The notes beneath the pieces are model-generated. The model was not told the DNA's origin, did not search any database, and saw only the letters and a program-made list of their open reading frames with translations. This document shows, piece after piece, positions 6,285 to 13,760 of a stretch of DNA of 19,280 nucleotides. Each line of letters opens with the position of its first letter. The first letter of the stretch is position 1. A program made the translations under genes and the position numbers. The stretch comes from CAWDLX01 sp046728155 (GTDB lineage: Bacteria > Actinomycetota > Actinomycetes > Mycobacteriales > Micromonosporaceae): contig JBKPDY010000149.1 in NCBI GenBank assembly GCA_046728155.1, positions 1 through 19,280 of the forward strand, in the 5' to 3' direction.

Positions 6285-6986
6285 ATGGTGGACAATGCGT
6301 GGCTGCTGGACGAGTCAGCATTCGCAGGTGCCGAACACCTTGACGCTACGTTCGTCGAGGGATTCGACCAAAAGCAGGGACGGCCCGACCCGGCGCTTGA
6401 TATTGAAGCCTTCCTGGCGCAGGGACTCGACGTCAGCTCGACAATTGTGGATCTTGCCGCGGGCACCGGACAGTTCGCGATCCCGGCGGCACTCCAGTTC
6501 CGCCGGGTTGTGGCGGTCGACATATCCCCGGCGATGCTGGCTTTTCTTCGCCGTGAGGCAGCCGGCTACGGACTGTCCAACCTGGAGACGGTTCTAGCCG
6601 GCTTCCTCAGCTACGAACACCGGGGACCACCCGCGGACGGCGTTCACAGCCGCCATGGCCTGCACCAGCTACCAGATTTCTGGAAGGCTCTCGCGCTCGA
6701 TCGGATGGCGCGCATGCTCCGGCCGGGCGGCGTTCTTCGGATCCGTGATCTGATCTACGACTTCGCACCAGGACGAGCTGTCGAAGTGTTCGAACGTTGG
6801 TTGGCAGGGGCGGCTACCGATCCCGCGGACGGGTACACGGCTCAGGACTACGCGAGGCACATCCGAACCGAGCACAGCACGTTCCGGTGGCTGTTCGAGC
6901 CGATGCTCAACGCGACCGGCTTCGACATCGTGGCGGTTGAGTTCCAGGCGTCCTTGTACGGCTCATACACCTGCGTCAAACGGTAG
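6285..6986 (+). CDS. class I SAM-dependent methyltransferase
   Basis: A 233-residue methyltransferase with a Rossmann-like core. Motif I is IVDLAAGTGQFAIPAA, which binds SAM through G-T-G. It is followed by VVAVDISPAML, whose Asp contacts the ribose. The later strand region ends in ARMLRPGGVLRIRDL, the usual post-motif LRPGG. The N-terminal cap starts MVDNAWLLDESAFAGAEHLD. The ATG at 6285 is chosen because homology-like sequence starts there, although the frame is open much further upstream into the GIY-YIG gene; GTG at 6288 is equally possible. The ribosome site is weak (GAAGGT, about 10 bases away). The substrate cannot be told from the sequence. It converges on the VOC gene. Confidence 0.85.
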   Translation: MVDNAWLLDESAFAGAEHLDATFVEGFDQKQGRPDPALDIEAFLAQGLDVSSTIVDLAAGTGQFAIPAALQFRRVVAVDISPAMLAFLRREAAGYGLSNLETVLAGFLSYEHRGPPADGVHSRHGLHQLPDFWKALALDRMARMLRPGGVLRIRDLIYDFAPGRAVEVFERWLAGAATDPADGYTAQDYARHIRTEHSTFRWLFEPMLNATGFDIVAVEFQASLYGSYTCVKR

Positions 6987-7005
6987 CCCGGCCAGGCGAT
7001 GACAT

Positions 7006-7026
7006 CGTGGTTAGTCCACGGTGGAC
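7006..7026. terminator. overlapping hairpins between convergent genes
   Basis: In the 46-bp gap between the methyltransferase and VOC stop codons, CGTGG-TTAGT-CCACG (7006-7020) and GTCCAC-G-GTGGAC (7014-7026) are both perfect dyads. They share bases, so only one can form at a time. A two-way terminator is plausible from position, but there is no T-tract. Confidence 0.35.
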
Positions 7027-7032
7027 ATTGCC

Positions 7033-7410
7033 TCATCCCCCGTAGGGCCGTGTGATGATCTCAAGGTTATGACCGTCCGGGGCGTCCCAGTACACGCCGC
7101 GACCACCGTCGTTGGTGTTGATACGGTCCGGCTGCTGGTGGAACGGATCGGCCCAGTAGCTCAACCCGCGCGCCTTGATCCGTTCGAAGATCAGATCGAA
7201 CTCGTCCTCGCTCACCAGGAACGCGTAGTGCTGTGGATGGATCGCTCCGCGGTCTTCCACAACATCGAGTGACACGTCGTTGGCGAGTGACACCACGAGG
7301 AATGGACCCAGTTGCGTAGCGGGCTCCAGCCCCAGTATGTCCACCAGGAACTGTGCCGTCTCGAGCCGGTCGTGGGCGTGCACGATCGTATGGTTGAGTG
7401 AAACGGACAC
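7033..7410 (-). CDS. VOC superfamily (glyoxalase/dioxygenase-fold) protein
   Basis: A 125-residue single-module VOC protein made of two beta-alpha-beta-beta-beta units. Probable metal ligands are His7 (SLNHTIV), His61 (QHYAFLV) and Glu117 in the closing DGHNLEIITRPYG, the signature end of many glyoxalase or bleomycin-resistance-like members. The start is GTG at 7410, with AAGGAGGAGAG just upstream. The gene follows the second DUF899 gene by 96 bp on the same strand and may share its transcript. The substrate is unknown; options include a glyoxalase-like isomerase, a ring-cleaving dioxygenase or a thiol transferase. Confidence 0.9.
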   Translation of the reverse strand: MSVSLNHTIVHAHDRLETAQFLVDILGLEPATQLGPFLVVSLANDVSLDVVEDRGAIHPQHYAFLVSEDEFDLIFERIKARGLSYWADPFHQQPDRINTNDGGRGVYWDAPDGHNLEIITRPYGG

Positions 7411-7506
7411 TACCTCTCCTCCTTGGATGCGCTTGCTCGGATGCTGTGACCGTTCTTGCGTGGCGGGCGTCGCCTGGCCGCACGTCGGGTCTTGGCCGAC
7501 GCGGGG

Positions 7507-8238
7507 TTATGGGTAACTCAGCTGCTCATCCCAGTCGGTTCCGCGCCCTTCGGGGACGAGGTCGTAGATGTTCCAGAGCGGCTCGATGGTGCCGACATGG
7601 CGGGGGTCCTCGCCGGGGTCGGTTGGTGCGTAGAGGAGTTCCGAGCCCCAGAAGTGCCGGATGTTCTCCCCGTCGCGGTGGAACACGTTCAGCATCGGCC
7701 TCTGGTGCCCCTCTGGGGTCTCGCCCAGGTAGTCCTGGTTGTAGGTGTTTCCTGCCGAGGACAGCAGGCGCAGCCGACGCCAGCCTCGCTCCTCGGCGAA
7801 GGCCAGGATGCGTGGCAACGGTGCCTTGCCCACGGCCACCAGACTGACCCGCTGGGAGACGTGGCCGGCCGCGCCGTCCAGCTGATCGAGCAGGGCCGTG
7901 CACGACGGGCACGGGCCCTCCAGCAGGGGCAGGAGAGCCGTTCGACCGCCGCTGGGGCCGGGCCGCCGGTCGCCGGGATCACGCGGAAACATCATGCTGT
8001 AGACCACGAGCGAGTCCTTTCCCGGGGCGAACAACTCCGACAGCCGCACATCGGTCGCCGCGCCGTCGGACCCCGGCCCCTGGAAGACGTAGTCCTGCGG
8101 CACAAGACCGCCGGGCGGCAACCGTCGCCTCGCGGCCGCCACCGCCTCCGTCGCGCGGCGCAACTCGATCTCCTGCTCCAGCAGCCGGTCCCGCGCTGCC
8201 CGGTACTCGTCCGACTCTCCTGGAAATCTGATGGCCAT
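7507..8238 (-). CDS. DUF899 family thioredoxin-fold protein (copy 2)
   Basis: A 243-residue second DUF899 (COG4312) protein. It has the same plan as the copy at 254-1018: an N-terminal charged helix (EYRAARDRLLEQEIELRRA), a strand LVVYSMMF and the redox motif C110-P-S-C113 in EGPCPSCTALLDQLDG. About 20 extra residues (PRDPGDRRPGPSGG and following) separate the strand from the CPSC motif, where copy 1 has only a few. The tail, EPLWNIYDLVPEGRGTDW, differs from copy 1. The ATG at 8238 has AGGGAG 7 bases upstream. The two copies are clearly diverged, so this is not a recent duplication. Its function as an oxidoreductase is predicted from fold only. Confidence 0.88.
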   Translation of the reverse strand: MAIRFPGESDEYRAARDRLLEQEIELRRATEAVAAARRRLPPGGLVPQDYVFQGPGSDGAATDVRLSELFAPGKDSLVVYSMMFPRDPGDRRPGPSGGRTALLPLLEGPCPSCTALLDQLDGAAGHVSQRVSLVAVGKAPLPRILAFAEERGWRRLRLLSSAGNTYNQDYLGETPEGHQRPMLNVFHRDGENIRHFWGSELLYAPTDPGEDPRHVGTIEPLWNIYDLVPEGRGTDWDEQLSYP

Positions 8239-8305
8239 GTTTGCTCCCTTCCGTGCGCCGACGGGCTGCCGGCCCGGGTCACCACCGCACGGCAGCGCGA
8301 ACGAT

Positions 8306-8317
8306 CCCACGCGTGGG
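8306..8317. promoter_or_regulatory. palindrome CCCACGCGTGGG
   Basis: A perfect 12-bp palindrome lies in the 247-bp space between the divergent DUF899 (copy 2) and DUF1304 genes. It could be an operator for either. Chance is a real possibility in DNA this rich in G and C. Confidence 0.3.
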
Positions 8318-8472
8318 TCGACGAGACCGCTGAGCGCCAGACGAGGTGGACCGCATGACATCGCGACACTCATCGGTCGCCGATCGAGACGTTCGTTCTG
8401 CGCCGAAACGGCCTTCCCGCCTGATCGTTTTGGAACGCACGCGCCATGGAATTGCCCAGCTGGTTCCTGGCC

Positions 8473-8485
8473 CATACTGACCACC
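8473..8485 (+). promoter_or_regulatory. probable -10 box of a leaderless DUF1304 transcript
   Basis: CATACT at 8473-8478 ends 7 bases before the DUF1304 ATG, the distance at which transcription would start on the A of the ATG. No Shine-Dalgarno site lies in front of this ATG, which fits a leaderless mRNA. TTGCCC, 15 bp further upstream, is a weak and rather close -35 candidate. Confidence 0.5.
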
Positions 8486-8860
8486 ATGAACCTGGTGACA
8501 CAGCTCTTTGCGATCCTCGCCGTATTCTTCCACGTTGTGGCTTTTGTTCTGGAGAGCTTACTGTTCGGCCGGCCGAGCGTGCAGACGTTCCTGCTGGGAA
8601 AGCCGGAACCCGCGGCCGGCGTACGCCCCTGGGCGTTCAACCAGGGGTTCTACAACCTCTTTCTCGCGGCGGGTCCCGTTGCCGGGCTCATCGCGTACCA
8701 CGCCGGACACGTGAGTGTGGGAAGAGCGCTGGTGATCTACGGCTGCGCCTTCATGGCGGCGTGCGGCGTTGTCCTGTTCATCTCGAACCGGGCCTTGTGG
8801 CGCAGCATGATCGGCCAGAGTGGTCCGCCGCTCGTGGCGCTCATCGCGGCGCTCGTTTAG
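8486..8860 (+). CDS. DUF1304 family small membrane protein
   Basis: A 124-residue membrane protein with four hydrophobic spans: about 4-26, 50-72, 78-100 and 112-124. DUF1304 hallmarks are His16 and Glu23 in the first span, the block FNQGFYNLFLAAG (51-63) and a closing Q-S-G-P-P-L. The earlier part of the open frame looks non-coding, and the start is fixed at 8486 by the -10 box just before it. It is transcribed away from the second DUF899 gene. The family's function is unknown. Confidence 0.88.
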   Translation: MNLVTQLFAILAVFFHVVAFVLESLLFGRPSVQTFLLGKPEPAAGVRPWAFNQGFYNLFLAAGPVAGLIAYHAGHVSVGRALVIYGCAFMAACGVVLFISNRALWRSMIGQSGPPLVALIAALV

Positions 8861-8938
8861 CTCGAATCGGTTCCCCCGGTGCTATGCCGGATTACAGGCG
8901 ATGCGGGGAGCCGTGAACGGCCAGCAGATCCGGTCCAC

Positions 8939-8967
8939 TTGCCGGGGAACCTTGACCGTTCTAGGTT
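8939..8967 (+). promoter_or_regulatory. promoter of the penicillin-acylase gene
   Basis: TTGCCG (8939-8944) and TAGGTT (8962-8967) are 17 bp apart, a good housekeeping spacing. The predicted transcription start, near 8974, leaves about 25-37 bases before the start codon. The heptamer TTGACCG occurs at 8952 and again at 8967, a short direct repeat overlapping the -10 box that might bind a regulator. Confidence 0.45.
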
Positions 8968-8998
8968 GACCGAGCAAGGGCTCGTCGGACGCTACGAC

Positions 8999-11818
8999 AT
9001 GGGGGTCGTGATGCGCCGTTCATTGCTCGCCGTGCTTGCCGCCGCGACTCTGGTCGTCACCCCCGCCAGCGCCAGCCGTGCTCAATCGTCACCGGACATG
9101 GTTTCACTGAACGGGCTGGTCGCTGCCGCCTCGGTGGCCCGGGATGTCGATGGCATCGCCCACATCGACGCCACCAATTCCCACGACCTGTTCTTCCTGC
9201 AGGGCTGGGTACACGCCAGCGACCGGCTGTTCCAGATGGACGTCACCCGCCGCCAGGCCTCCGGGACCCTGGCCGAGATACTCGGACCGTCCGCGTTGTC
9301 CAGCGATGTGCAGGCTCGTACCATCGGCCTGCGCCGAGCCGCCGAGCGTAGCCTGCCGTTGCAGTCCGACGAGGGCCGCGCGGCACTTCGCGCCTATGCC
9401 GACGGGGTCAACGCCTGGGTTGGTGAACATCCGCTGCCAGCGCAGTACGCTGCCCTGCAACTGACCGCGTTCGCGCCCTGGACGCCCGTGGACAGCCTGG
9501 TCATCGGCAAGGCGATCGCCTTCAACCTGTCCTTCGACCTAGACCTCGATCTCACGGTCGCGGCCCAGACTTACCAGGCTGTCGGGGCCGCGGCTGGGTT
9601 CGACGGGTCTGCGGCGTTCACCCAGGATCTGTTCCGCACCCAGCCCTTCAGTGACGCATCGACCGTACCGGACGCGAGTATGCCGCCGGCGTTGGCAACG
9701 ACACCGCGGCCGGCGGCGCACGCGTCCCGAGCGGGCGTTCCCCCGGCCGCGCTCAAGCTTGCCGGCACCTACCAGAAAGCCGCCGAGCAGATTCCGTTCC
9801 TGGCGCAGGCGGTGGACCGGAGCTTCACCCTCGGATCGAACGAGTGGGCCATCGCCGGCCGGTTCACAGCGACAGGCAGGCCGATCCTGGCCAACGATCC
9901 GCACCTGTCGCTGGGCACTCCGTCCACGTTCTACCCGATCGCCTTGAAGGCCGCCGGGATGGACGTACAGGGCGAGAGCTTCGCCGGTACGCCTTACGTC
10001 ATCCTCGGTCAGAACCGCCGGATCGCCTGGGGCGCCACCACCAACCCGATGGACGTCACGGACACTTACGTCGAGCAGATCCGACCGGACCCGACCTCGC
10101 CCAGCGGGCTGTCCACTCTGTACCGCGGCACGCTGGAGCACGTTGAGGCGATCCCGGAGACGTTCCGCTACAACGCCGGCGGGCCGGGTCAGCACGACAA
10201 CCTGGTCACCGCAACGAGCGGAGTCCCGACCGCGACGCTGATCGTGCCACGCCGCAACAACGGCCCCATCATCTCGCTCGACCAAGCCAGCGGCGTGGCG
10301 CTCTCGGTGCAGTACACCGGCTTCTCCGGCACTCGCGAGCTGGACATGTTCCGGCTGGTCGACCAGGCGAAGAACCTCGACGACTTCCAGCACGCGCTGG
10401 CGTACTTCGATGTCGGATCGCAGAACTGGGCCTATACCGATGTCGATGGACACATCGCCTACTTCACCAGTGCCGAGATGCCGCTGCGCGAGGATCTGCA
10501 GGCCGGCACGGTGAACGGCAACCCGCCGTACTTCCTGCGTGACGGCACCGGCGGCAACGAGTGGTTGCCCGCCGTCACGCACTACGCGGGCCAGGCGGTC
10601 CCGTACGAGATCCTGCCGCCGGCCGAGATGCCGCATATCGTAGACCCGCCGGCCGGCTTCTTCGTCAACGCCAACAACGACCCGGCCGGAACGACGCTGG
10701 ACAACGACCCGCTCAACCAGTTGCGCCCGGGCGGCGGTATCTACTACCTCAACGCGGGCTACGACGGGTTCCGGGCCGGCCGGATCACCGAAATGGTGCG
10801 CGGGGCGATCGCCAGTGGACACAAGCTGACCACTCGGGATGTCAGCAATCAGCAGGCCGACGTGACGCTGCTTGACAGCGAGTTCTTCACTCCGTACGTC
10901 GTGAACGCGCTCAGCCGCGCGAACGCGAGCGATGACCCGGTGCTCGCCGCGCTCGGGCACGACCCGGGAGTGGTGGAGGCGGTCGGACGCCTCGCGGCCT
11001 GGGACCACACCACCCCGACCGGGATACCTCAGGGATACGATGCATCCGATGTGGACGGTCAACTGGCCGCACCGTCACCGGAGGAGATCGCAAACAGTGT
11101 TGCTGCGACCATTTACTCGGTCTGGCGCGGCCGGTACGTCCGCAACGTGATCGACGCGCACATCGCGCCGTACAGCCTCCCGCAGCCTGGCAGCGACGAG
11201 GCGATGAAGGCACTCAAGAACCTCCTGCTGACCTTCGACACGCGCCACGGCGTGGGAGCGTCGGGGCTGGACTTCTACGCGGTACCGGGCGTGACCGACC
11301 CGGCCGATCGCCGGGACGTGCTGCTGCTGAGGAGCGTGTCCGACGCGCTCGGCCTGCTGGCCGGGCCGTCATTCGACGCCGCGTTCCACGGGTCCACCAA
11401 CCAGGGTGACTACCGGTGGGGTCTGCTGCACCGGATCGTCTTCGGCTCGGTGCTCGGTCCGCCCTGGTCCACACCGCCGGCGGGTGGAGCCTTCCCGGCT
11501 CCCCTGCCCGGGCTGTCGGGCATCCCCACCGACGGCGGGTTCAACACGGTCGACGCGGCCAGCCACAGCGCTCGGGCGGCTTCGGTGAATGAGTTCATGT
11601 TCGGCGGGGGTCCGGTTCGGCGGTTCGTTGCGCAGGCGCAGCCAGGCGGTATGCGAGCGGTCTCGGCGCTACCCGGTGGGACGAGCGAGGATCTCGGCAG
11701 TCCGTACTACCTGAACCTGCTGCCGCGGTGGCTCACCAACGATACGTACCCGGTCCGGCTGTACCAGCAGGACCTCGTAAAAGCCACAGCCTCGGTGATC
11801 CGTTACCTGCCCAGCTAG
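8999..11818 (+). CDS. secreted penicillin-acylase family Ntn hydrolase
   Basis: A 939-residue precursor of the penicillin amidase (Ntn hydrolase) family, which cleaves amide bonds of penicillins, acyl-homoserine lactones or lipopeptides. The signal peptide reads MRRSLLAVLAAATLVV and likely ends near ASASRA. The alpha chain shows VARDVDGIAHI and GWVHASDRLFQMDVTRRQASG. In LGSNEWAIAG, Ser280 should become the N-terminal nucleophile after self-cleavage, followed by ATGRPILANDPHL and AWGATTNPMDVTD. Many members have roughly 750-850 residues, so this one is long. The start could be ATG 8999 or ATG 9011; the latter has GGGGG just upstream. It acts outside the cell. The acyl substrate is unknown; penicillin activity should not be assumed. 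Confidence 0.92.
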   Translation: MGVVMRRSLLAVLAAATLVVTPASASRAQSSPDMVSLNGLVAAASVARDVDGIAHIDATNSHDLFFLQGWVHASDRLFQMDVTRRQASGTLAEILGPSALSSDVQARTIGLRRAAERSLPLQSDEGRAALRAYADGVNAWVGEHPLPAQYAALQLTAFAPWTPVDSLVIGKAIAFNLSFDLDLDLTVAAQTYQAVGAAAGFDGSAAFTQDLFRTQPFSDASTVPDASMPPALATTPRPAAHASRAGVPPAALKLAGTYQKAAEQIPFLAQAVDRSFTLGSNEWAIAGRFTATGRPILANDPHLSLGTPSTFYPIALKAAGMDVQGESFAGTPYVILGQNRRIAWGATTNPMDVTDTYVEQIRPDPTSPSGLSTLYRGTLEHVEAIPETFRYNAGGPGQHDNLVTATSGVPTATLIVPRRNNGPIISLDQASGVALSVQYTGFSGTRELDMFRLVDQAKNLDDFQHALAYFDVGSQNWAYTDVDGHIAYFTSAEMPLREDLQAGTVNGNPPYFLRDGTGGNEWLPAVTHYAGQAVPYEILPPAEMPHIVDPPAGFFVNANNDPAGTTLDNDPLNQLRPGGGIYYLNAGYDGFRAGRITEMVRGAIASGHKLTTRDVSNQQADVTLLDSEFFTPYVVNALSRANASDDPVLAALGHDPGVVEAVGRLAAWDHTTPTGIPQGYDASDVDGQLAAPSPEEIANSVAATIYSVWRGRYVRNVIDAHIAPYSLPQPGSDEAMKALKNLLLTFDTRHGVGASGLDFYAVPGVTDPADRRDVLLLRSVSDALGLLAGPSFDAAFHGSTNQGDYRWGLLHRIVFGSVLGPPWSTPPAGGAFPAPLPGLSGIPTDGGFNTVDAASHSARAASVNEFMFGGGPVRRFVAQAQPGGMRAVSALPGGTSEDLGSPYYLNLLPRWLTNDTYPVRLYQQDLVKATASVIRYLPS

Positions 11819-11834
11819 GCGGCCCCCGTCTGGC

Positions 11835-12443
11835 CTATCGTCGATCCGCCCGGCTTCGGCGTACCCGTACCACGATCAACACGACGACGACCGCGGCCAC
11901 CACGAACGCCGTCACCTCGCCGAAGATCCGCGCGACCGCCTGGTACGACATGCCGGCCAGATAACCCAGGAGCACAGCCGCGCCACCCCAGACCACTCCC
12001 CCTGCGGCGTTGTAGGCGAGGAAGGTGCGATAGCGCAAATGCGCTGTCCCGGACAGGAACGGCATCAGCGCCCGTAGGAACGCCACGAACCGACCGAGGA
12101 ACACGGCCGGTCCACCTCGACGGGCGAGCAGGTCCCGCGCCCTTTCGATCCGGTCCCGCCGACGGGCCAACAGCCGCATGTCGAGCAGCCGGATACCGTA
12201 CCGGTTGCCAATCGTGTAGCCGACGGTGTCACCCACGATCGCTGCCGCCACGACGACAATGATCATGACCGGAAGCACGGTGTGCTGGGTGCTCGCGGTC
12301 ACGCCGCCGAGGATGGCCGCGGTCTCGCCGGGCAGAAGGAACCCGATGAAGAGGGCGTCCTCGGCGAAGACGAGCAGCCCGACCGCCAGGTAGACCAAGT
12401 CCGCGGGAAGGCTCGTCAGCCGGTCGAGGAACCCGCCGCTCAT
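11835..12443 (-). CDS. DedA family membrane protein
   Basis: A 202-residue DedA/SNARE-associated family protein, a group linked to lipid carrier flipping and membrane homeostasis. Family marks are FAEDALFIGFLLPGETAAILGG (26-47, acidic residues in the re-entrant loop), the Gly-Asp pair in VGDTVGY, FLGRFVAFLRALMPFLSG (115-132, with the conserved F-x-GRF and R-P region) and FLAYNAAGGVVWG. A Val-rich last span ends in VRRSRADRR. The ATG at 12443 has AAAGGTGGG upstream. The gene converges on the penicillin-acylase gene with 16 bp between stops and diverges from the serine hydrolase gene. The exact lipid it handles is unknown. Confidence 0.92.
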   Translation of the reverse strand: MSGGFLDRLTSLPADLVYLAVGLLVFAEDALFIGFLLPGETAAILGGVTASTQHTVLPVMIIVVVAAAIVGDTVGYTIGNRYGIRLLDMRLLARRRDRIERARDLLARRGGPAVFLGRFVAFLRALMPFLSGTAHLRYRTFLAYNAAGGVVWGGAAVLLGYLAGMSYQAVARIFGEVTAFVVAAVVVVLIVVRVRRSRADRR

Positions 12444-12521
12444 CCGTGGCCCACCTTTCGAATCGCGCCCTCCTCGTGTGGGCTGCTGATCTCCATGGCG
12501 GCGATGATTCAGCATCGCGCC

Positions 12522-12550
12522 GATAGTCTTCCTCAAGGGAACGTATTCCC
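12522..12550 (+). promoter_or_regulatory. candidate -10 box and GGGAA-CGTA-TTCCC dyad
   Basis: In the 121-bp divergent space before the serine hydrolase, GATAGT (12522-12527) fits a -10 box. The dyad GGGAA-N4-TTCCC (12537-12550) falls just after the expected transcription start, where a repressor would block it. No good -35 box is visible. The ribosome site AAAGGTGG follows at 12553-12560. Confidence 0.35.
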
Positions 12551-12564
12551 AGAAAGGTGGACCG

Positions 12565-13719
12565 ATGACTCGCGTGCACGACGTCCTTGAAACACATGTC
12601 AGAAACGGATCGGTGCCCGGAGCCGTTGCTCTGGCGGCCAAGGGTGACCGGATCGCGGTGGAGGTCGTCGGATCTGTTGATGTCGAAGGCACCGCTCCGA
12701 TGGCCAGGGATTCGATCTTCCGCGTGGCATCGATCACCAAGCCGATCACGGCCGCCGCGGTCATGATGCTGATCGACGACGGCCGGATCCTCATGGACGA
12801 TCCAGTTGAACAATGGTTGCCGGAGTTGGCGTCACCGACCGTTGTGCGCACGCCGGCGAGCCCGGTCAATGACGTGGTCCCGGCGGCCAGGCCGATCACC
12901 GTAGCCGATCTGCTCACCTTCCGCGCCGGGTACGGCTTCCCGTCGGACTTCTCGCTGCCCGCCGTCGGACTTCTGTTCAGCGAGCTGAAACAGGGCCCGC
13001 CACAGCCCCTGCTCGTCCCCCCGCCCGACGACTGGATGGCGACTTTGGCCCGCATTCCGCTGCTGCACCAGCCGGGCGAAAGCTGGTTGTACAACACCTG
13101 CTCCGACATCCAGGGCGTGCTGATCGCCAGGGTCTCGGGCAGTCCGTTGCCCGAGTTTCTGGCCGAGCGCATCTTCGAGCCACTCGGCATGGTCGATACC
13201 GGATTCGACGTACCGACCGCCAAGCTCGACCGGTTCACCAGCTACTACCGAGCCGATCCGGCCGGCGGTCTCGCGCTGGTCGACGCCCCGCACGGGCAGT
13301 GGAGCAGCCCGCCGGCGTTCCCGTCCGGCGCTGGTGGGCTGGTATCGACCCTCGACGACTGGTACGCCTTCGCCCGCATGCTGCTCGCTGAGGGCACCGT
13401 CGACGACCGCCGGCTGCTGTCCCGGGATTCCATCCGCCGGATGACCAGCGATCACCTGACCCGGGAGCAACGCGAGGCCAGCCGGCTGTTCCTGGAGGGA
13501 CAGGGCTGGGGTTTCGGCGGTTCGGTCGATGTCGAGTCCGCCGACGAGTGGAACGTGCCCGGACGCTACGGCTGGATCGGCGGTACCGGAACAGCAGCAC
13601 ACGTGACCCCGTCGACCGGCGCCGTCAGCATCCTGCTCAGCCAGGTGGAAATGGCCGGACCGACCGCGCCCGCGCTGATGCGCGACTTCTGGCGAGATGC
13701 CGCCCGCGTCTGGCTATAA
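12565..13719 (+). CDS. serine hydrolase, class C beta-lactamase / family VIII esterase type
   Basis: A 384-residue protein of the beta-lactamase (class C-like) fold. The nucleophile motif is Ser56-I-T-Lys59 in FRVASITKP. The second motif is Tyr176-N-T178, where class C enzymes have Tyr-x-Asn, so the Asn side chain has moved or been lost. GWIGGTGTAAHV near the C-terminus replaces KTG. There is no signal peptide, so it is probably cytoplasmic. Together with the changed motifs this points to an esterase or peptidase rather than an antibiotic-destroying beta-lactamase. The ATG at 12565 has AAAGGTGG upstream. It is followed after 41 bp by the NhaA gene on the same strand. Confidence 0.9.
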   Translation: MTRVHDVLETHVRNGSVPGAVALAAKGDRIAVEVVGSVDVEGTAPMARDSIFRVASITKPITAAAVMMLIDDGRILMDDPVEQWLPELASPTVVRTPASPVNDVVPAARPITVADLLTFRAGYGFPSDFSLPAVGLLFSELKQGPPQPLLVPPPDDWMATLARIPLLHQPGESWLYNTCSDIQGVLIARVSGSPLPEFLAERIFEPLGMVDTGFDVPTAKLDRFTSYYRADPAGGLALVDAPHGQWSSPPAFPSGAGGLVSTLDDWYAFARMLLAEGTVDDRRLLSRDSIRRMTSDHLTREQREASRLFLEGQGWGFGGSVDVESADEWNVPGRYGWIGGTGTAAHVTPSTGAVSILLSQVEMAGPTAPALMRDFWRDAARVWL

Positions 13720-13760
13720 CCGAAGACTTCCGGCGTCCTGCCAACGTCGCGTTTCACAAT

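Noticed and set aside
6097..6597. A 166-codon forward frame overlapping the methyltransferase.
   Set aside because: It is Arg/Ser-rich and reads the methyltransferase core out of frame; the SAM motif is in the other frame.
8952..8973. TTGACCG direct repeat as a mobile-element or plasmid iteron.
   Set aside because: Only two copies of seven bases occur; this fits chance or a small operator better than an iteron array.
9539..11062. A 507-codon open frame on the reverse strand within the penicillin-acylase gene.
   Set aside because: It lies wholly antisense to a gene with clear Ntn hydrolase motifs. Its protein is Arg/Val/Gly-rich without any domain, as expected from complementary codons in high-GC DNA.
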